Assembly (NCBI RefSeq): GCF_040881935.1
Contig: NZ_JBBECH010000075.1
Span: 1-64,000, forward strand
Length of the DNA: 64,000 nucleotides
Direction of reading: 5' to 3'
Source of the DNA: Saccharospirillum sp040881935
GTDB lineage: Bacteria > Pseudomonadota > Gammaproteobacteria > Pseudomonadales > Natronospirillaceae
Made by a program: the position numbers and the translations under genes
Shown: positions 42,613-52,020 of the stretch, piece after piece
Layout of the letters: each line of letters opens with the position of its first letter
Position numbering within the stretch: position 1 is the stretch's first letter
The notes under the pieces: generated by a model
Told to the model about the DNA's origin: nothing
The model's database searches: none
Seen by the model: the letters and a program-made list of their open reading frames with translations, nothing else

Positions 42613-44310
42613 TCAGAACCAGCCCGTAGAGCCATCGGGACCGAATTCGAAAACAGCGCCACATGGCCTGCGACTTTGCCGCATTGCTCCTGCCAGGAGT
42701 GCGATTAGCCAAGCTGTGCATCGCCGTACCCAGTCTGCGAATGCCAACCTCAACAAGGGAACCAGCCCAAACCACAGCACGTAGCCAAGCGAAGCAACCA
42801 TCAGCCCATCAATGCGGCCAGGCGTGCGATCACTCCGGATATGTCGATACAAGAGCCACGTCAGCACAGCGGCGTGAGGGACGACCAGCCAGGCAATGCC
42901 GTTGTAGGCGCCACCGGCCAGTCCCCAGACTTGCCATGCAAGTGCGGCTGCGGCGGAGAGCAGGACGAAGAAGAGCGCGATACGCAGCGCGTTCTTGAAT
43001 CCAAGGCGCACCGCCAAAGTGCGCTTGGTCGCCAAGGCATCGGCCTGGATGTCCGGTATTCCCGCCAGGGTGATAGAGGGCAATATGCCCAGCAACATGG
43101 GCACGCAGAGGAGCCATGGCGTGAGGTCGCTCCAGACCCCGCCAAGGAACACGTAGCCACACAGCAGCACGCCGATGCTGTGGGTAACCGCCACATCCAC
43201 CTCTCCCCAGCCACGATAGCTGAGCTTCAGTGGCGGCGCCGTGTAGCCGATGGCCAGCACGGCCAAGGTGCCAAGTACTGCGATAATGGCTATCGGATGC
43301 GCCGAGGATAGCGACAGCAACCAGATCGTGCTGGCCAACAAGCCCACTAGTACCACGCCAATCCCTGCCTTGACCTCCCGCTGGCTAAGCGAGCCGTCAA
43401 CCAAGACGCGCGACCCGCCGGTGAAAGCGTTGTAGTAGCGATTGCGATGATCCGTGGGCAGATCGACCACCTCATTGACCAATACGGTTGCTACCTCTAG
43501 AAGGAAAAGGCAGAGGTAGCCAGCCCAAAACACCGACGTTCCGAGCACGGGGCTGCCGGGAGTGGCAGCAAGAGCCCCGATGGCATAGGCAATCCACGAC
43601 ATTGGATAGAACTGCAGCCGCAGGCTTCGCAACCAAGCGCCCGTTTTGTGCCGCAGCCGTTCTATCCTGGTGATCCGGCCCTGCTGTAACCGCTGGCCCT
43701 GTCGTTCGGCGCGGGCGAGCCATGCCTCTCGTCGGTCCGCGCTGGAGTTCTTAACGGAGCCAAACACCAGCGAACGCACCGGTTGTATGCCGCAAAAGCC
43801 CAGAGTTGCCCGTGCCAGGGCATTCTTGCCCGGTTGCCGGTACAGAAGCCGATGCACAAGCGGGGGCGTATCCATGGTGGTGATCAGTTGGGCGGAGCGG
43901 CCTTGAAGCAGCCCTTCATAGCCCGTGCCACCTTCGCACGTTTTGAAGGCGAAGCCTGGTGCCATGAGCCGATCCAAAAAGCCCTTAAGTAAGGCGGGAG
44001 CGGTTCCCCACCAGGTGGGATAAACGAATACCAGATGATCAGCCCACAGAAAGAGCTCCCGCGACCTGCACAGGTCGTCTTCGAGTGGCTGATCGTTGGG
44101 GGAGGGCGTGTGTAAGTGGGGGTCGAAATCGAGTTCTGATAGATCTAGCCTGCGCGGCTGCACCCCCGCTGCGCGCGCACCATGACAGAAGGCCTCCGCC
44201 AACGCTCCACAAAAGCTGTCGGCACGAGGATGCCCTAGAATAACCAGCACATTTATTGGCGGCTCAGTCGGTTCGAATCTCTCAGGCAGCATGATGTTCT
44301 TCCCGAACAC
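42613..44310 (-). CDS. Fusion: NAD(P)H quinone reductase domain plus UbiA prenyltransferase
   Basis: A 565-residue two-domain protein. Residues 18-200 form a flavodoxin-fold NAD(P)H:quinone oxidoreductase (VLVILGHPRADSF at the FMN loop, FVYPTWWGTAPALLKGFLDR typical of the MdaB/NQO group). From about 235 on there are eight or nine membrane helices of a UbiA-type prenyltransferase, with both Asp-rich motifs: NEVVDLPTDHRNR near 285 and IPDIQADALATKRTLAVRLG near 425. UbiA enzymes prenylate aromatic rings on membrane quinone or related precursors. The two activities are normally separate proteins. No frameshift joins them. It stands between two unrelated genes, with no menaquinone or ubiquinone genes around, so the product is unknown. 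Confidence 0.85.
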   Translation of the reverse strand: MFGKNIMLPERFEPTEPPINVLVILGHPRADSFCGALAEAFCHGARAAGVQPRRLDLSELDFDPHLHTPSPNDQPLEDDLCRSRELFLWADHLVFVYPTWWGTAPALLKGFLDRLMAPGFAFKTCEGGTGYEGLLQGRSAQLITTMDTPPLVHRLLYRQPGKNALARATLGFCGIQPVRSLVFGSVKNSSADRREAWLARAERQGQRLQQGRITRIERLRHKTGAWLRSLRLQFYPMSWIAYAIGALAATPGSPVLGTSVFWAGYLCLFLLEVATVLVNEVVDLPTDHRNRYYNAFTGGSRVLVDGSLSQREVKAGIGVVLVGLLASTIWLLSLSSAHPIAIIAVLGTLAVLAIGYTAPPLKLSYRGWGEVDVAVTHSIGVLLCGYVFLGGVWSDLTPWLLCVPMLLGILPSITLAGIPDIQADALATKRTLAVRLGFKNALRIALFFVLLSAAAALAWQVWGLAGGAYNGIAWLVVPHAAVLTWLLYRHIRSDRTPGRIDGLMVASLGYVLWFGLVPLLRLAFADWVRRCTAWLIALLAGAMRQSRRPCGAVFEFGPDGSTGWF

Positions 44311-44370
44311 TCTTACAGTTTTAAGTGACGTCGGCCCCTATCATTCATCTGGCCTGCCCGTCACTGGGTT

Positions 44371-45141
44371 CTACATAAGCTGGCTAACCTTGGCAGCCCC
44401 ATTCTTTAGTACCGGCAAAAGGTCATTTACCAACTCGTCCCGTGTGCGGCGCTGCGCTTGGGTACTGATTCCAATAGCGGCTACTGCTCTGCCTCGGCTG
44501 TCGCGGATTGGGACGGCAATCGCCAGCAAACCGACTTCCAGCTCCTGATCGACAATGGCATACCCCTGCTGTTTGATGTCACGCAGTGCTCCACGGATCT
44601 TTGAAACATCAGTGACAGTATAGGGCGTAAGACCTGTAGGCGGGTTTCGTTCGAAAAACTGCTGTTGCTCATCATCACTCAGATCTGCTAACAAAACCCT
44701 ACCTATTCCGGCTGTATGAACCGGCACCACCCGGCCAGGACTCAGGTTTATCGTGAGTGCTCTAGGCCCTTGAGCCCGAGCTACGAAAATCAGCTGATCC
44801 CGTGATAACACGCCAATGGAGCAGGATTCGCTGAGCGTGCGGGATATTTCCTCTGCTACCGGATTGGCCAGTTGCCACCAGGGTAGGTTGGAAAGGTAGT
44901 TGTAACCGAGGGTCATGACCTTGGGTGTAAGGGTGTAGCGTTTACCCTCTAGTGACAGATACCCGAGATCAACCAGTGTTAGCAGGAATCTTCGTGTGGT
45001 CGCCCGGTTCATGCCAACCGTATCGGCGACCTCACTCAGCGTCATCGTCGCGTGGCCTTCAGAGAAGCATTGTAAGACCACAAGCCCTTTATAGAGCGAT
45101 TGAGCGCGGTCTGAGGACTTGTCCAGCGTGTCCTTTGTCAT
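44371..45141 (-). CDS. IclR-family regulator (PcaR/PobR branch)
   Basis: A 256-residue regulator with an N-terminal winged helix (TLSEVADTVGMNRATTRRFLLTLVDLGYL) and a C-terminal IclR ligand domain (AGIGRVLLADLSDDE, GYAIVDQELEVGLLAIAVPIRD). This branch usually controls aromatic acid degradation. It is divergent from the TAXI transporter genes, with which it shares a 380-base control region, so it probably regulates uptake and perhaps the Rieske dioxygenase genes beyond. Confidence 0.88.
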   Translation of the reverse strand: MTKDTLDKSSDRAQSLYKGLVVLQCFSEGHATMTLSEVADTVGMNRATTRRFLLTLVDLGYLSLEGKRYTLTPKVMTLGYNYLSNLPWWQLANPVAEEISRTLSESCSIGVLSRDQLIFVARAQGPRALTINLSPGRVVPVHTAGIGRVLLADLSDDEQQQFFERNPPTGLTPYTVTDVSKIRGALRDIKQQGYAIVDQELEVGLLAIAVPIRDSRGRAVAAIGISTQAQRRTRDELVNDLLPVLKNGAAKVSQLM

Positions 45142-45429
45142 GTTTTTCGGTTTCCAATTTTTAATCTATTTGTTCGTATAATGACACAATTTCCAATCCA
45201 CTCTCTAGTTGTTGTAAGACTTGCCCCCGGGAACGCACACACCGTTCCGTCTGATGTACAAATAGATACACCTCTCTTGATCTGCGTCAGTGAAGGGTTT
45301 CAGAGCGATTTGGGTTGCTGTAATCGTTCAGCGAGATCTTTATGCCTTGGTTTGTCATTGACAGGCCCTCGTTGTTAAAACTACCGTTATGTGAACAATA
45401 ATTCCTAAAATGAAATTTGTGAGGTGCCT
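45142..45429. promoter_or_regulatory. Divergent control region, IclR and transporter
   Basis: 288 bases, AT-rich, with no supported gene. It must hold the promoters for the iclR gene and the TAXI transporter. Stretches of AT-rich DNA at 45160-45185 and 45375-45420 are the likely promoter sites, but I could not assign exact elements. Confidence 0.4.
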
Positions 45430-45546
45430 GTGAGTTTGGAAAACCATCATTCCTTAAAGCGTTCAGGGCTAAGTAAGCCCGATGATTGTCGCCAGGAAGT
45501 CGTGCCTCTGTCTGTCCTGGTGAGCGGTGGAGACACAAATGAATAG
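45430..45546 (+). CDS. Possible 38-residue leader or small protein
   Basis: GTG 45430 to TAG 45544-45546, 38 codons, preceded by GAGG at 45421-45424 with 5-base spacing. The product would be hydrophilic (begins SLENHHSLKRSGL). Its stop overlaps the start of the permease gene in another frame (ATGAATAG), a classic coupled arrangement. I recognise no family. It may be a leader peptide that tunes translation of the permease. Confidence 0.4.
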   Translation: MSLENHHSLKRSGLSKPDDCRQEVVPLSVLVSGGDTNE

Positions 45547-47440
45547 CAACAGACGCGAGCTTACCGGGTTCGTAGCGTTTCTAATGATGGTACTCGCGGC
45601 GTTAGTCCCCATCTCGGCGCTGATTTTTGGACTGCGGATACTGCCGGAATTCGGTTTGGTGATTTATAAGGAACAGTTCCTGGCCTTCTTTCTTACCCTG
45701 TGCCTGGTGCTGACCTTTATGCTCAAACCGGCGTACTCGGGAGCGGCAAACGATAGGGTGCCCTGGTATGACACGTTGTTGATCATCGCGACCTTGGGCT
45801 CGGGTGGTTATGTCGCCTTCTGGTATCACGAACTGGTCGGCATGATGGGCCTTATCACCCAAGATAAGGTTATCGTGAGTGCCATTGGACTGTTGGTGCT
45901 ATTGGAAGCTGCGCGTCGACTAGCTGGCTGGACAATGGTATTGGTTGGATTGGCCGCTTTATCTTATGCGTTCTTTGGCCATTTTCTGTCAGGCATGTTC
46001 GAAACTCGAAACATTCCGTTTGAACGTTTGCTCATTTATAACTACCTGGGTACGGATGCCGTTCTGGGAACGCCTCTCTATGTGGCGGCAACTATCGTGA
46101 CGGCTTTTGTTCTTTTTGGGCAGGTGCTGTTTTTAGTGGGCGGTGGCGATGCGATCTCTAACTTCTCCTTTGCCTTAATGGGAAAGCGCCGTGGTGGCCC
46201 GGCCAAAGTGGCCGTATTCTCCAGCGCATTGTTCGGGTCATTGTCTGGCAGTGCGTCAGCCAATGTTGCCACCACCGGTATGATCACGATCCCGATGATG
46301 AAGCGGGTCGGTTATTCAGACACGCAATCAGGGGCGATTGAAGCGGTGGCGTCTACGGGTGGCTTGGTTTTACCCCCCGTTATGGCGGCAACCGGTTTTC
46401 TGATGGCCGAGTTTCTCGGCGTGCCTTACAGCACCATTGCGCTTGCCGCCGCGATTCCAGCCCTTTTGTTTTATCTGTGCGTTTACCTGCAAGTCGATCT
46501 TGAGGCAGGGAAAGGGGGGATCTCGGCTTGGGAATCGAATGAGCTTCCCTCAATGATGCAGTCGGCCAAACAAGTCATTCCTGTGGCACTCTCCTTTGGT
46601 GTGCTGTTGTATGTGTTGTTCGGCATGATGCAGAGTCCGGAAAATTCTGCCTTCGCCGCAACGGCCGCTACCGTGGTGATCAGCCTGGTCGTACCGGCGA
46701 TGCGTCAGGGTATTATCAAGTACCTGACAGTACTGGCCAGCGCGGGCGAGGCGGTGATCTTTATTGCCGTTATGTGTGCGGTGGCAGGTTTGGTAGTGGG
46801 TTGCCTGGGTTTGACTGGTTTGGGGTCGAGCTTGTCTCAGAACCTGGTAGCGATAGCCGGGGGCAATGTTTGGCTGCTGCTGTTCTTTGCTGCGCTGGGC
46901 TGTATTGTTCTGGGCATGGGTGTTCCGGTAACGGCAACCTACATCATTCTGGTTATCCTCGTTGGGCCAGCCCTGGTGCAGGTTGGCGTGAACGAGCTGT
47001 CAGCGCACATGTTCGTATTTTACTTTGGAACACTCTCTTTTCTGACACCACCCGTGTGCCTGGCGGTATTTGTAGCTGCCTCTATTGCTGAAGCAAACCC
47101 CTGGCGTACCGCGCTCTATGCGCTTAGGTTTGCGGTCATCGCTTATCTAATACCCTTTGTCTTTGTATTTAACGATGCCTTTCTAATGCAAGGCAGTGCA
47201 GTCGGTATCATTCACGCTGTTCTGGCAGGTATTGTCGGAGTCTTTTTATTAGCCGTCAGCCTGGTAGGCCACTGGGTTAAGCCTGTGCACCCCTTGCTGC
47301 GCCTGGTGGCATTAGCCGCTGGCTTGCTGGCGTTCTGGGTGGGCGCTACATCGTGGATTGTTTTGCTGCTAACGGTGCTCACACTCGTTGCGCTTTATGC
47401 CCTGCAACGTCGTAATCATATTGAAACAGCCGTCGCCTAG
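45539..47440 (+). CDS. TRAP transporter fused permease, TAXI type
   Basis: A 633-residue inner-membrane permease with the DctQ and DctM parts fused, about 16-17 helices, as usual for TAXI systems. SGSASANVATTGMITIPMMKR and TGGLVLPPVMAATGFLMAEFLG are the DctM scissor-helix segments. ATG 45539 is preferred to GTG 45527 since GGTGGAG lies 7 bases before it. It imports, together with the binding protein downstream, an organic or aromatic acid; the ring-hydroxylating genes after it suggest an aromatic carboxylate. Confidence 0.9.
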   Translation: MNSNRRELTGFVAFLMMVLAALVPISALIFGLRILPEFGLVIYKEQFLAFFLTLCLVLTFMLKPAYSGAANDRVPWYDTLLIIATLGSGGYVAFWYHELVGMMGLITQDKVIVSAIGLLVLLEAARRLAGWTMVLVGLAALSYAFFGHFLSGMFETRNIPFERLLIYNYLGTDAVLGTPLYVAATIVTAFVLFGQVLFLVGGGDAISNFSFALMGKRRGGPAKVAVFSSALFGSLSGSASANVATTGMITIPMMKRVGYSDTQSGAIEAVASTGGLVLPPVMAATGFLMAEFLGVPYSTIALAAAIPALLFYLCVYLQVDLEAGKGGISAWESNELPSMMQSAKQVIPVALSFGVLLYVLFGMMQSPENSAFAATAATVVISLVVPAMRQGIIKYLTVLASAGEAVIFIAVMCAVAGLVVGCLGLTGLGSSLSQNLVAIAGGNVWLLLFFAALGCIVLGMGVPVTATYIILVILVGPALVQVGVNELSAHMFVFYFGTLSFLTPPVCLAVFVAASIAEANPWRTALYALRFAVIAYLIPFVFVFNDAFLMQGSAVGIIHAVLAGIVGVFLLAVSLVGHWVKPVHPLLRLVALAAGLLAFWVGATSWIVLLLTVLTLVALYALQRRNHIETAVA

Positions 47441-47518
47441 AGAAGGCCCTTTTATTCGCCGTCGGACCAAGCCGGTTCGGCAAACCTGGCCAATGGCCAC
47501 ATTCAGGAGGTAATTACC

Positions 47519-48529
47519 GTGAACAATAAAAAGACCCTGAACACCCTGTCTCGAACACTCATAGGCTTGCTAGCAGGTGCTTCCGTAAGCGTTGCATCAG
47601 CAGATATTCTCGTTATGGGTGGTAACCCGGCGGGTAGTCTTTTTTACACCCAGGCGCAAGCGCTTGCCGCAACGATCAGTAAGCACACGGGGGATCGGGT
47701 AGACGTATTACCACAGCCTGGTACTGTGTTTTTTCCTATGTTTATGACGCAGGAAGCAGACCTGGGTATCGCTAGCCCTGTTGAAGCGAAGCTGGCCTAT
47801 GACGCTGAAGCACCTTTTGACGGCGCCAATGGAGGCGACGGCTATGACATGAGAACCCTGATGCTGGGTTCCATCAATCGCCTGTCGCTGGTGACTCGGG
47901 AAGACGACAACATAGAATCGATCAGTGACTTGGAAGGTCGTCGTGTTGTCGCTGACTACGGTGCTTTTGCAGGGGCCACCAAGACCTCTTTGGCAGCGCT
48001 TGCCAATGCGGGGCTGACCACAGACGACATCCGGATTGTGCGTGTTTCAAGTTACCCTGAAGGTGTTCGCGCTGTTATGGAAGGGCGTGCCGATGCAGCT
48101 GTAGGGTCAGTTGGTAGCGGCATTTTGCAGGAACTGGATGCATCGTCTGGTGCTCACTTGTTACCGATTGATCCCTCCAAAGAAGCGATGGCTCGTTCAC
48201 AGGATGTAGGCCCCGCTTTCGTACCGTTCCTGGCCAATGCCGGTCCTGTTGGCATCGACACTGATACACACGTACTGAGTTACGCAACCACTCTTTATGC
48301 GCGTCCTGATATGGACGAAGAAGCTATCCTGCGAGTTATGAACGCGCTCTGGGATCATGCCGATGAACTCCCGGGTATCACCCGCACTCTTTCAACCTGG
48401 GTTCCGGATGGCTATGCCAGCACCGACGTGGTTATTCCCTATCATGAAGTGGCTATTGAGTTCTTCCGTGAAAAAGGTGTTTGGACCGATGAACTCGAGA
48501 CGCGGCAGCAAGAGTTGCTGAATAATTGA
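47519..48529 (+). CDS. TAXI-family TRAP substrate-binding protein
   Basis: A 336-residue periplasmic binding protein with signal peptide to about residue 30 (SVASADILVMGG). TAXI marks are the early GGNPAGSLFYTQAQALAATI and DLEGRRVVADYGAFAGATKTSLAALANAGL. It starts at GTG 47519 behind a good GGAGGT. The position after the fused permease is typical. A strong intrinsic terminator follows, so this transporter is transcribed apart from the Rieske genes, though probably for the same substrate. Confidence 0.9.
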   Translation: MNNKKTLNTLSRTLIGLLAGASVSVASADILVMGGNPAGSLFYTQAQALAATISKHTGDRVDVLPQPGTVFFPMFMTQEADLGIASPVEAKLAYDAEAPFDGANGGDGYDMRTLMLGSINRLSLVTREDDNIESISDLEGRRVVADYGAFAGATKTSLAALANAGLTTDDIRIVRVSSYPEGVRAVMEGRADAAVGSVGSGILQELDASSGAHLLPIDPSKEAMARSQDVGPAFVPFLANAGPVGIDTDTHVLSYATTLYARPDMDEEAILRVMNALWDHADELPGITRTLSTWVPDGYASTDVVIPYHEVAIEFFREKGVWTDELETRQQELLNN

Positions 48530-48550
48530 TCTGAAACGCAGTGCATGATC

Positions 48551-48587
48551 AGCCGCTCCAAAGCGGGTATCTGGAGCGGCTTTTTTT
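48551..48587 (+). terminator. Terminator after TAXI binding-protein gene
   Basis: AGCCGCTCCA (48551-48560), loop of 11, TGGAGCGGCT (48572-48581), then a run of seven T (48581-48587). A textbook intrinsic terminator 22 bases after the stop. Confidence 0.92.
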
Positions 48588-48662
48588 GCCATATGATCGT
48601 TACATAAACAAATATTACTAAAATGAAATTAATTCAATTGGGTGGATGAGGAATCAGCCTTT

Positions 48663-48998
48663 ATGACTACCTCAAATCAACTGGTTTTGGCCAGTGTTGC
48701 GAATGTTCCAATCGACGATGTTATTGCGATTCGGATCGAAGGACATGACCTTGCTGTCTACAATGTCGATGGAACCTTTTATGTGTCGGATGACCGGTGT
48801 AATCACGGTAATGCGAAATTGTCTGAGGGGTTTCTGGATGGCGATGTTATTGAGTGTCCTCTTCATGGTGGCTGTTTCAAAGTAACGAACGGAGAGCCCT
48901 GCGCGTCTCCTGTTACCCAGCCTATGAAGATGTATTCGGTTAAAGTTGAGGGTGGGGAAATCATCCTGACTGATCCGAGTGAACTGGACGTTTCCTGA
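48663..48998 (+). CDS. Rieske-type ferredoxin of a ring-hydroxylating dioxygenase
   Basis: A 111-residue electron carrier. The [2Fe-2S] ligands are Cys 46 and His 48 (RCNHGN) and Cys 65 and His 68 (ECPLHGGCF), the normal CxH-CxxH spacing for a dioxygenase ferredoxin. ATG 48663 is used; the GAGGA site lies about 10 bases upstream. It overlaps the reductase gene by one base. It passes electrons from the reductase to the terminal oxygenase. Confidence 0.93.
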   Translation: MTTSNQLVLASVANVPIDDVIAIRIEGHDLAVYNVDGTFYVSDDRCNHGNAKLSEGFLDGDVIECPLHGGCFKVTNGEPCASPVTQPMKMYSVKVEGGEIILTDPSELDVS

Positions 48999-50254
48999 TG
49001 TCGACGGCAAATCACATCGTGATCATCGGTACAGGCATTGCGGGTGTCTCTGCGGCCCAGGGTGCCAGAGAAGTCGATCCAGAGGTGCGAATTACTCTGA
49101 TTGGCGAAGACGGCTACCCACCCTACGACCGAACCCACCTGTCAAAGCAGATGCTGAAACCAGAGGCACGGCTTGACGCGTCCAGCCTCATGGAGCCAGA
49201 GTGGTTTGATCAGAATAAAATACAGCTCGAATCGAATACCCGTATTGAGAGCATAAATACCGCGGCTCAATCACTTTCTACCAGTGTGGGTGAAACCATC
49301 AAGTACGATGCGTTAGTGCTCGCAATGGGCACCCGTGCTCGTAAGCTGCCAGTCTCCCTTGGGCAGGTTGAATCGACCCGAATACACACGCTGAGAACCG
49401 CGGAGGACGCCCTGCGCCTTCAGGGTGCATTGGATGATTCAAAGCGCCTTGTCATCGTCGGTGCAGGACTGATCGGGCTGGAAGTGGCCGCCGCTGCCCG
49501 GGCCAGAGGCTTGAAGGTTGAGGTTGTTGAAGCAGGCTCACGAATTCTGCAGCGTAGTTGCGACCAATATACCGCCGACCGTATAGCCAGCTTGCATGCT
49601 GATCACGGAGTCGAGCTTCACTTGGGGCAATCCATCGAATCAGTCACTGAGTCGGCCCAGGGGTCGGTGAGTTTGGGCTTGAGTGATGGTGCTGCCATTG
49701 AAGCAGACCTGATGGTCGTTGGCATTGGCGTAATTCCTAATACAGAACTTGCAGAGGCAGCGGGTGTTGACGTTGACAATGGCGTTGTTGTCGATGGTTT
49801 GGGGCGAACAAGTGTTCCCAACGTCTATGCCGCTGGTGATATTGCAAGTTTGCCTGTACCGGGGCGACATGGCCTGACCAGACTCGAAACATGGCGACAT
49901 GCACAAGATCATGGGCGGTGTGTCGGGATGAATGCTGCTGGTCAGGAAAATGAATACAAAGCCCTCGCCTCGTTTTGGTCAGATCAATATGAACAGCGGA
50001 TCCAGGGCGTGGGTTTGATTGATGACGAGATAGCCACAACGCTGATACGGCAGTATGAAAGCGGCGCTCACGTCAGCTTCATGTTGGATAAAAATCGTGT
50101 GCTAAAGGCCGTACTGGGGATTGATACCGCGAAAGATGTCAATGCCATGGGAAAGCTGGTTGGGCGGGTGATACCAGTTTCAGATCATGAGCTTAAAGAT
50201 GAGCACCAGCCACTGGTGCCCATCGTCAAGAAATTACTCAAGAAGGTTAGCTAA
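48998..50254 (+). CDS. FAD-dependent ferredoxin reductase of the dioxygenase
   Basis: A 418-residue NAD(P)H:ferredoxin reductase of the BphA4/rubredoxin-reductase type. FAD loop GTGIAGVSAAQGAR near residue 11, NAD loop VGAGLIGLEVAAAARARG near 152, second FAD motif VYAAGDIASLP near 272, then a C-terminal interface domain. Start ATG 48998 overlaps the ferredoxin stop. It supplies electrons from NADH to the Rieske ferredoxin. Confidence 0.93.
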   Translation: MSTANHIVIIGTGIAGVSAAQGAREVDPEVRITLIGEDGYPPYDRTHLSKQMLKPEARLDASSLMEPEWFDQNKIQLESNTRIESINTAAQSLSTSVGETIKYDALVLAMGTRARKLPVSLGQVESTRIHTLRTAEDALRLQGALDDSKRLVIVGAGLIGLEVAAAARARGLKVEVVEAGSRILQRSCDQYTADRIASLHADHGVELHLGQSIESVTESAQGSVSLGLSDGAAIEADLMVVGIGVIPNTELAEAAGVDVDNGVVVDGLGRTSVPNVYAAGDIASLPVPGRHGLTRLETWRHAQDHGRCVGMNAAGQENEYKALASFWSDQYEQRIQGVGLIDDEIATTLIRQYESGAHVSFMLDKNRVLKAVLGIDTAKDVNAMGKLVGRVIPVSDHELKDEHQPLVPIVKKLLKKVS

Positions 50255-50267
50255 GGGGATACAGAAT

Positions 50268-51527
50268 ATGACCGACATAATTGCGACCTCAGGCGGTATC
50301 AAATGGCCTTCGGACAAGGTATCTACGATTCCGTTTCAGGTCTATACGGATGAAAATCAGTACAAAATTGAAAACGAGCGAATCTTCAAGGGTTCAACCT
50401 GGAATTATCTTTGCCTTAACGCTGAGTTGCCAGAACCGGGTAGCTTTATTGTCTCAAGGATTGGTGAGACACCAATCGTTATTACTCGCGATGAAGAAGG
50501 TCAGTTAAATGGCTTCGTTAATCGATGTGCGCATCGCGGATCCTTGTTGTGTCTGAAGCATAAAGGTAAAGCCGAAAACCTGACCTGCGTTTACCACGCC
50601 TGGAGCTATGATCTTAAAGGTAACCTGACAGGGGTTGCCTTTCAACGAGGTGTGAAACGCCAGGGTGGAATGCCCGAGCAGTTTAAGAAAGAAAACCATA
50701 ACCTTCGGAAAATCCACGTCACCGAATTTTCCGGACTGGTATTTGGTTCCTTCTCGGACGATGCGCCAGATATCGAGACGTATTTGGGCAGCGAAATAGC
50801 GGGCCGAATTCGTCGGGTGCTGAATCGACCTGTGCGAATACTGGGGCATAATACTCAGATATTAAACAATAACTGGAAGCTTTATATGGAGAATACGAAA
50901 GACAGCTATCATGCCAGTATTCTTCATACTTTTTTCACTACCTTTGAGCTAAACAGGCTCAATCAAAAAGGTGGAATCATCGTGGATGAAAGCGGCGGCA
51001 ACCATGTCTCCTACTCTATGATCGATCCTAGCCTGTCGAACGATGATTATGGCAATCAGAACATTCGTTCCAGTAAAGATGAATATCGATTGGAAGACCC
51101 CAGCCTGCTTGATGGCGTCGATGAATACGGTGATGGCGTTACGCTTCAGATATTGACTGTTTTCCCGGGGCTGGTTTTGCAACAAATTCAAAATGCCATC
51201 GCTATACGTCAAATAGTGCCCACTGGAGTCGAGACGACGGAGTTGGTTTGGACCTATCTGGGTTTCCAGGATGATGACGATGCCATGGTAGAACGCCGGC
51301 TAAAACAGGCAAACCTTGCTGGCCCCGCCGGATTTATTTCCATGGAAGATGGCGCCGTTGGCAACTTTGTTCAACGCGGTATCAATGGCACTGAAGAGGA
51401 TACCAGTGTGGTCATGATGGGCGGCGAAACAGCGGAAAACCAAGCTTTCCGAGCAACTGAAACCTCGGTTAGAGGCTTTTGGAAAAAGTATCGAACCTTA
51501 ATCGAAGGCCAGGTTCCCAATGCCTGA
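50268..51527 (+). CDS. Ring-hydroxylating dioxygenase alpha subunit
   Basis: A 419-residue terminal oxygenase large subunit. Rieske centre: Cys 87, His 89 (RCAHRG), Cys 107, His 110 (CVYHAW). Mononuclear iron: His 215 and His 220 with the bridging Asp 212 (KDSYHASILH) and Asp 361 (SMEDGAVGN). The style resembles anthranilate and terephthalate dioxygenases, which act on aromatic carboxylates. ATG 50268 is 13 bases after the reductase stop; a longer frame upstream overlaps the reductase and is unlikely. With the beta subunit it adds two hydroxyls to the ring; the exact substrate is unknown. Confidence 0.93.
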   Translation: MTDIIATSGGIKWPSDKVSTIPFQVYTDENQYKIENERIFKGSTWNYLCLNAELPEPGSFIVSRIGETPIVITRDEEGQLNGFVNRCAHRGSLLCLKHKGKAENLTCVYHAWSYDLKGNLTGVAFQRGVKRQGGMPEQFKKENHNLRKIHVTEFSGLVFGSFSDDAPDIETYLGSEIAGRIRRVLNRPVRILGHNTQILNNNWKLYMENTKDSYHASILHTFFTTFELNRLNQKGGIIVDESGGNHVSYSMIDPSLSNDDYGNQNIRSSKDEYRLEDPSLLDGVDEYGDGVTLQILTVFPGLVLQQIQNAIAIRQIVPTGVETTELVWTYLGFQDDDDAMVERRLKQANLAGPAGFISMEDGAVGNFVQRGINGTEEDTSVVMMGGETAENQAFRATETSVRGFWKKYRTLIEGQVPNA

Positions 51528-51549
51528 AGCTGAATCCAAGGAGATTCGA

Positions 51550-52020
51550 ATGAACGAACAAACCCGTAACCTCATCGAAAACCTGATGGCTGAGTATGTC
51601 TCCTTCATTGACAATGACGAGCTTGAACAATGGCCTGAACTGTTTACTGAAAAGTGCCTGTATAGCGTCACTAACCGTGAAAACCATGCCCAGGGTTACG
51701 CGCATGGCGCAATCTGGGCTAACTCCAGGGGCATGCTGAAAGACCGGGTAAGCGCCCTGCGTGAAGCAAACATTTATGAAGAGCAGGTATACCGCCATAT
51801 TGGTGATGCGGTTCGGCTAATCACCTTAGAAAACGACATCGCAACGGTTCAGTCTAACTTCATGGTGGTACGTACGATGCACACTGGGGAAATCCATCTG
51901 TTTGCGACCGGCATGTACCTCGATCGAATTCGGATTCAGGGCGATACCGCATTGTTCGAAGAACGCATCGTCGTATGCGACAGTCAGAAGTTCGATACGC
52001 TGCTGGCGATTCCTCTGTGA
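51550..52020 (+). CDS. Ring-hydroxylating dioxygenase beta subunit
   Basis: A 156-residue small subunit with the NTF2-like fold that stabilises the alpha3beta3 oxygenase. It shows the family's LMAEYVSFIDNDELEQWPELFTEK and RHIGDAVRLI segments. ATG 51550 is used because AAGGAG lies 7 bases before it; an in-frame ATG at 51520 overlaps the alpha gene and has no ribosome site. The stop overlaps the next start by one base (TGATG). Confidence 0.92.
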   Translation: MNEQTRNLIENLMAEYVSFIDNDELEQWPELFTEKCLYSVTNRENHAQGYAHGAIWANSRGMLKDRVSALREANIYEEQVYRHIGDAVRLITLENDIATVQSNFMVVRTMHTGEIHLFATGMYLDRIRIQGDTALFEERIVVCDSQKFDTLLAIPL

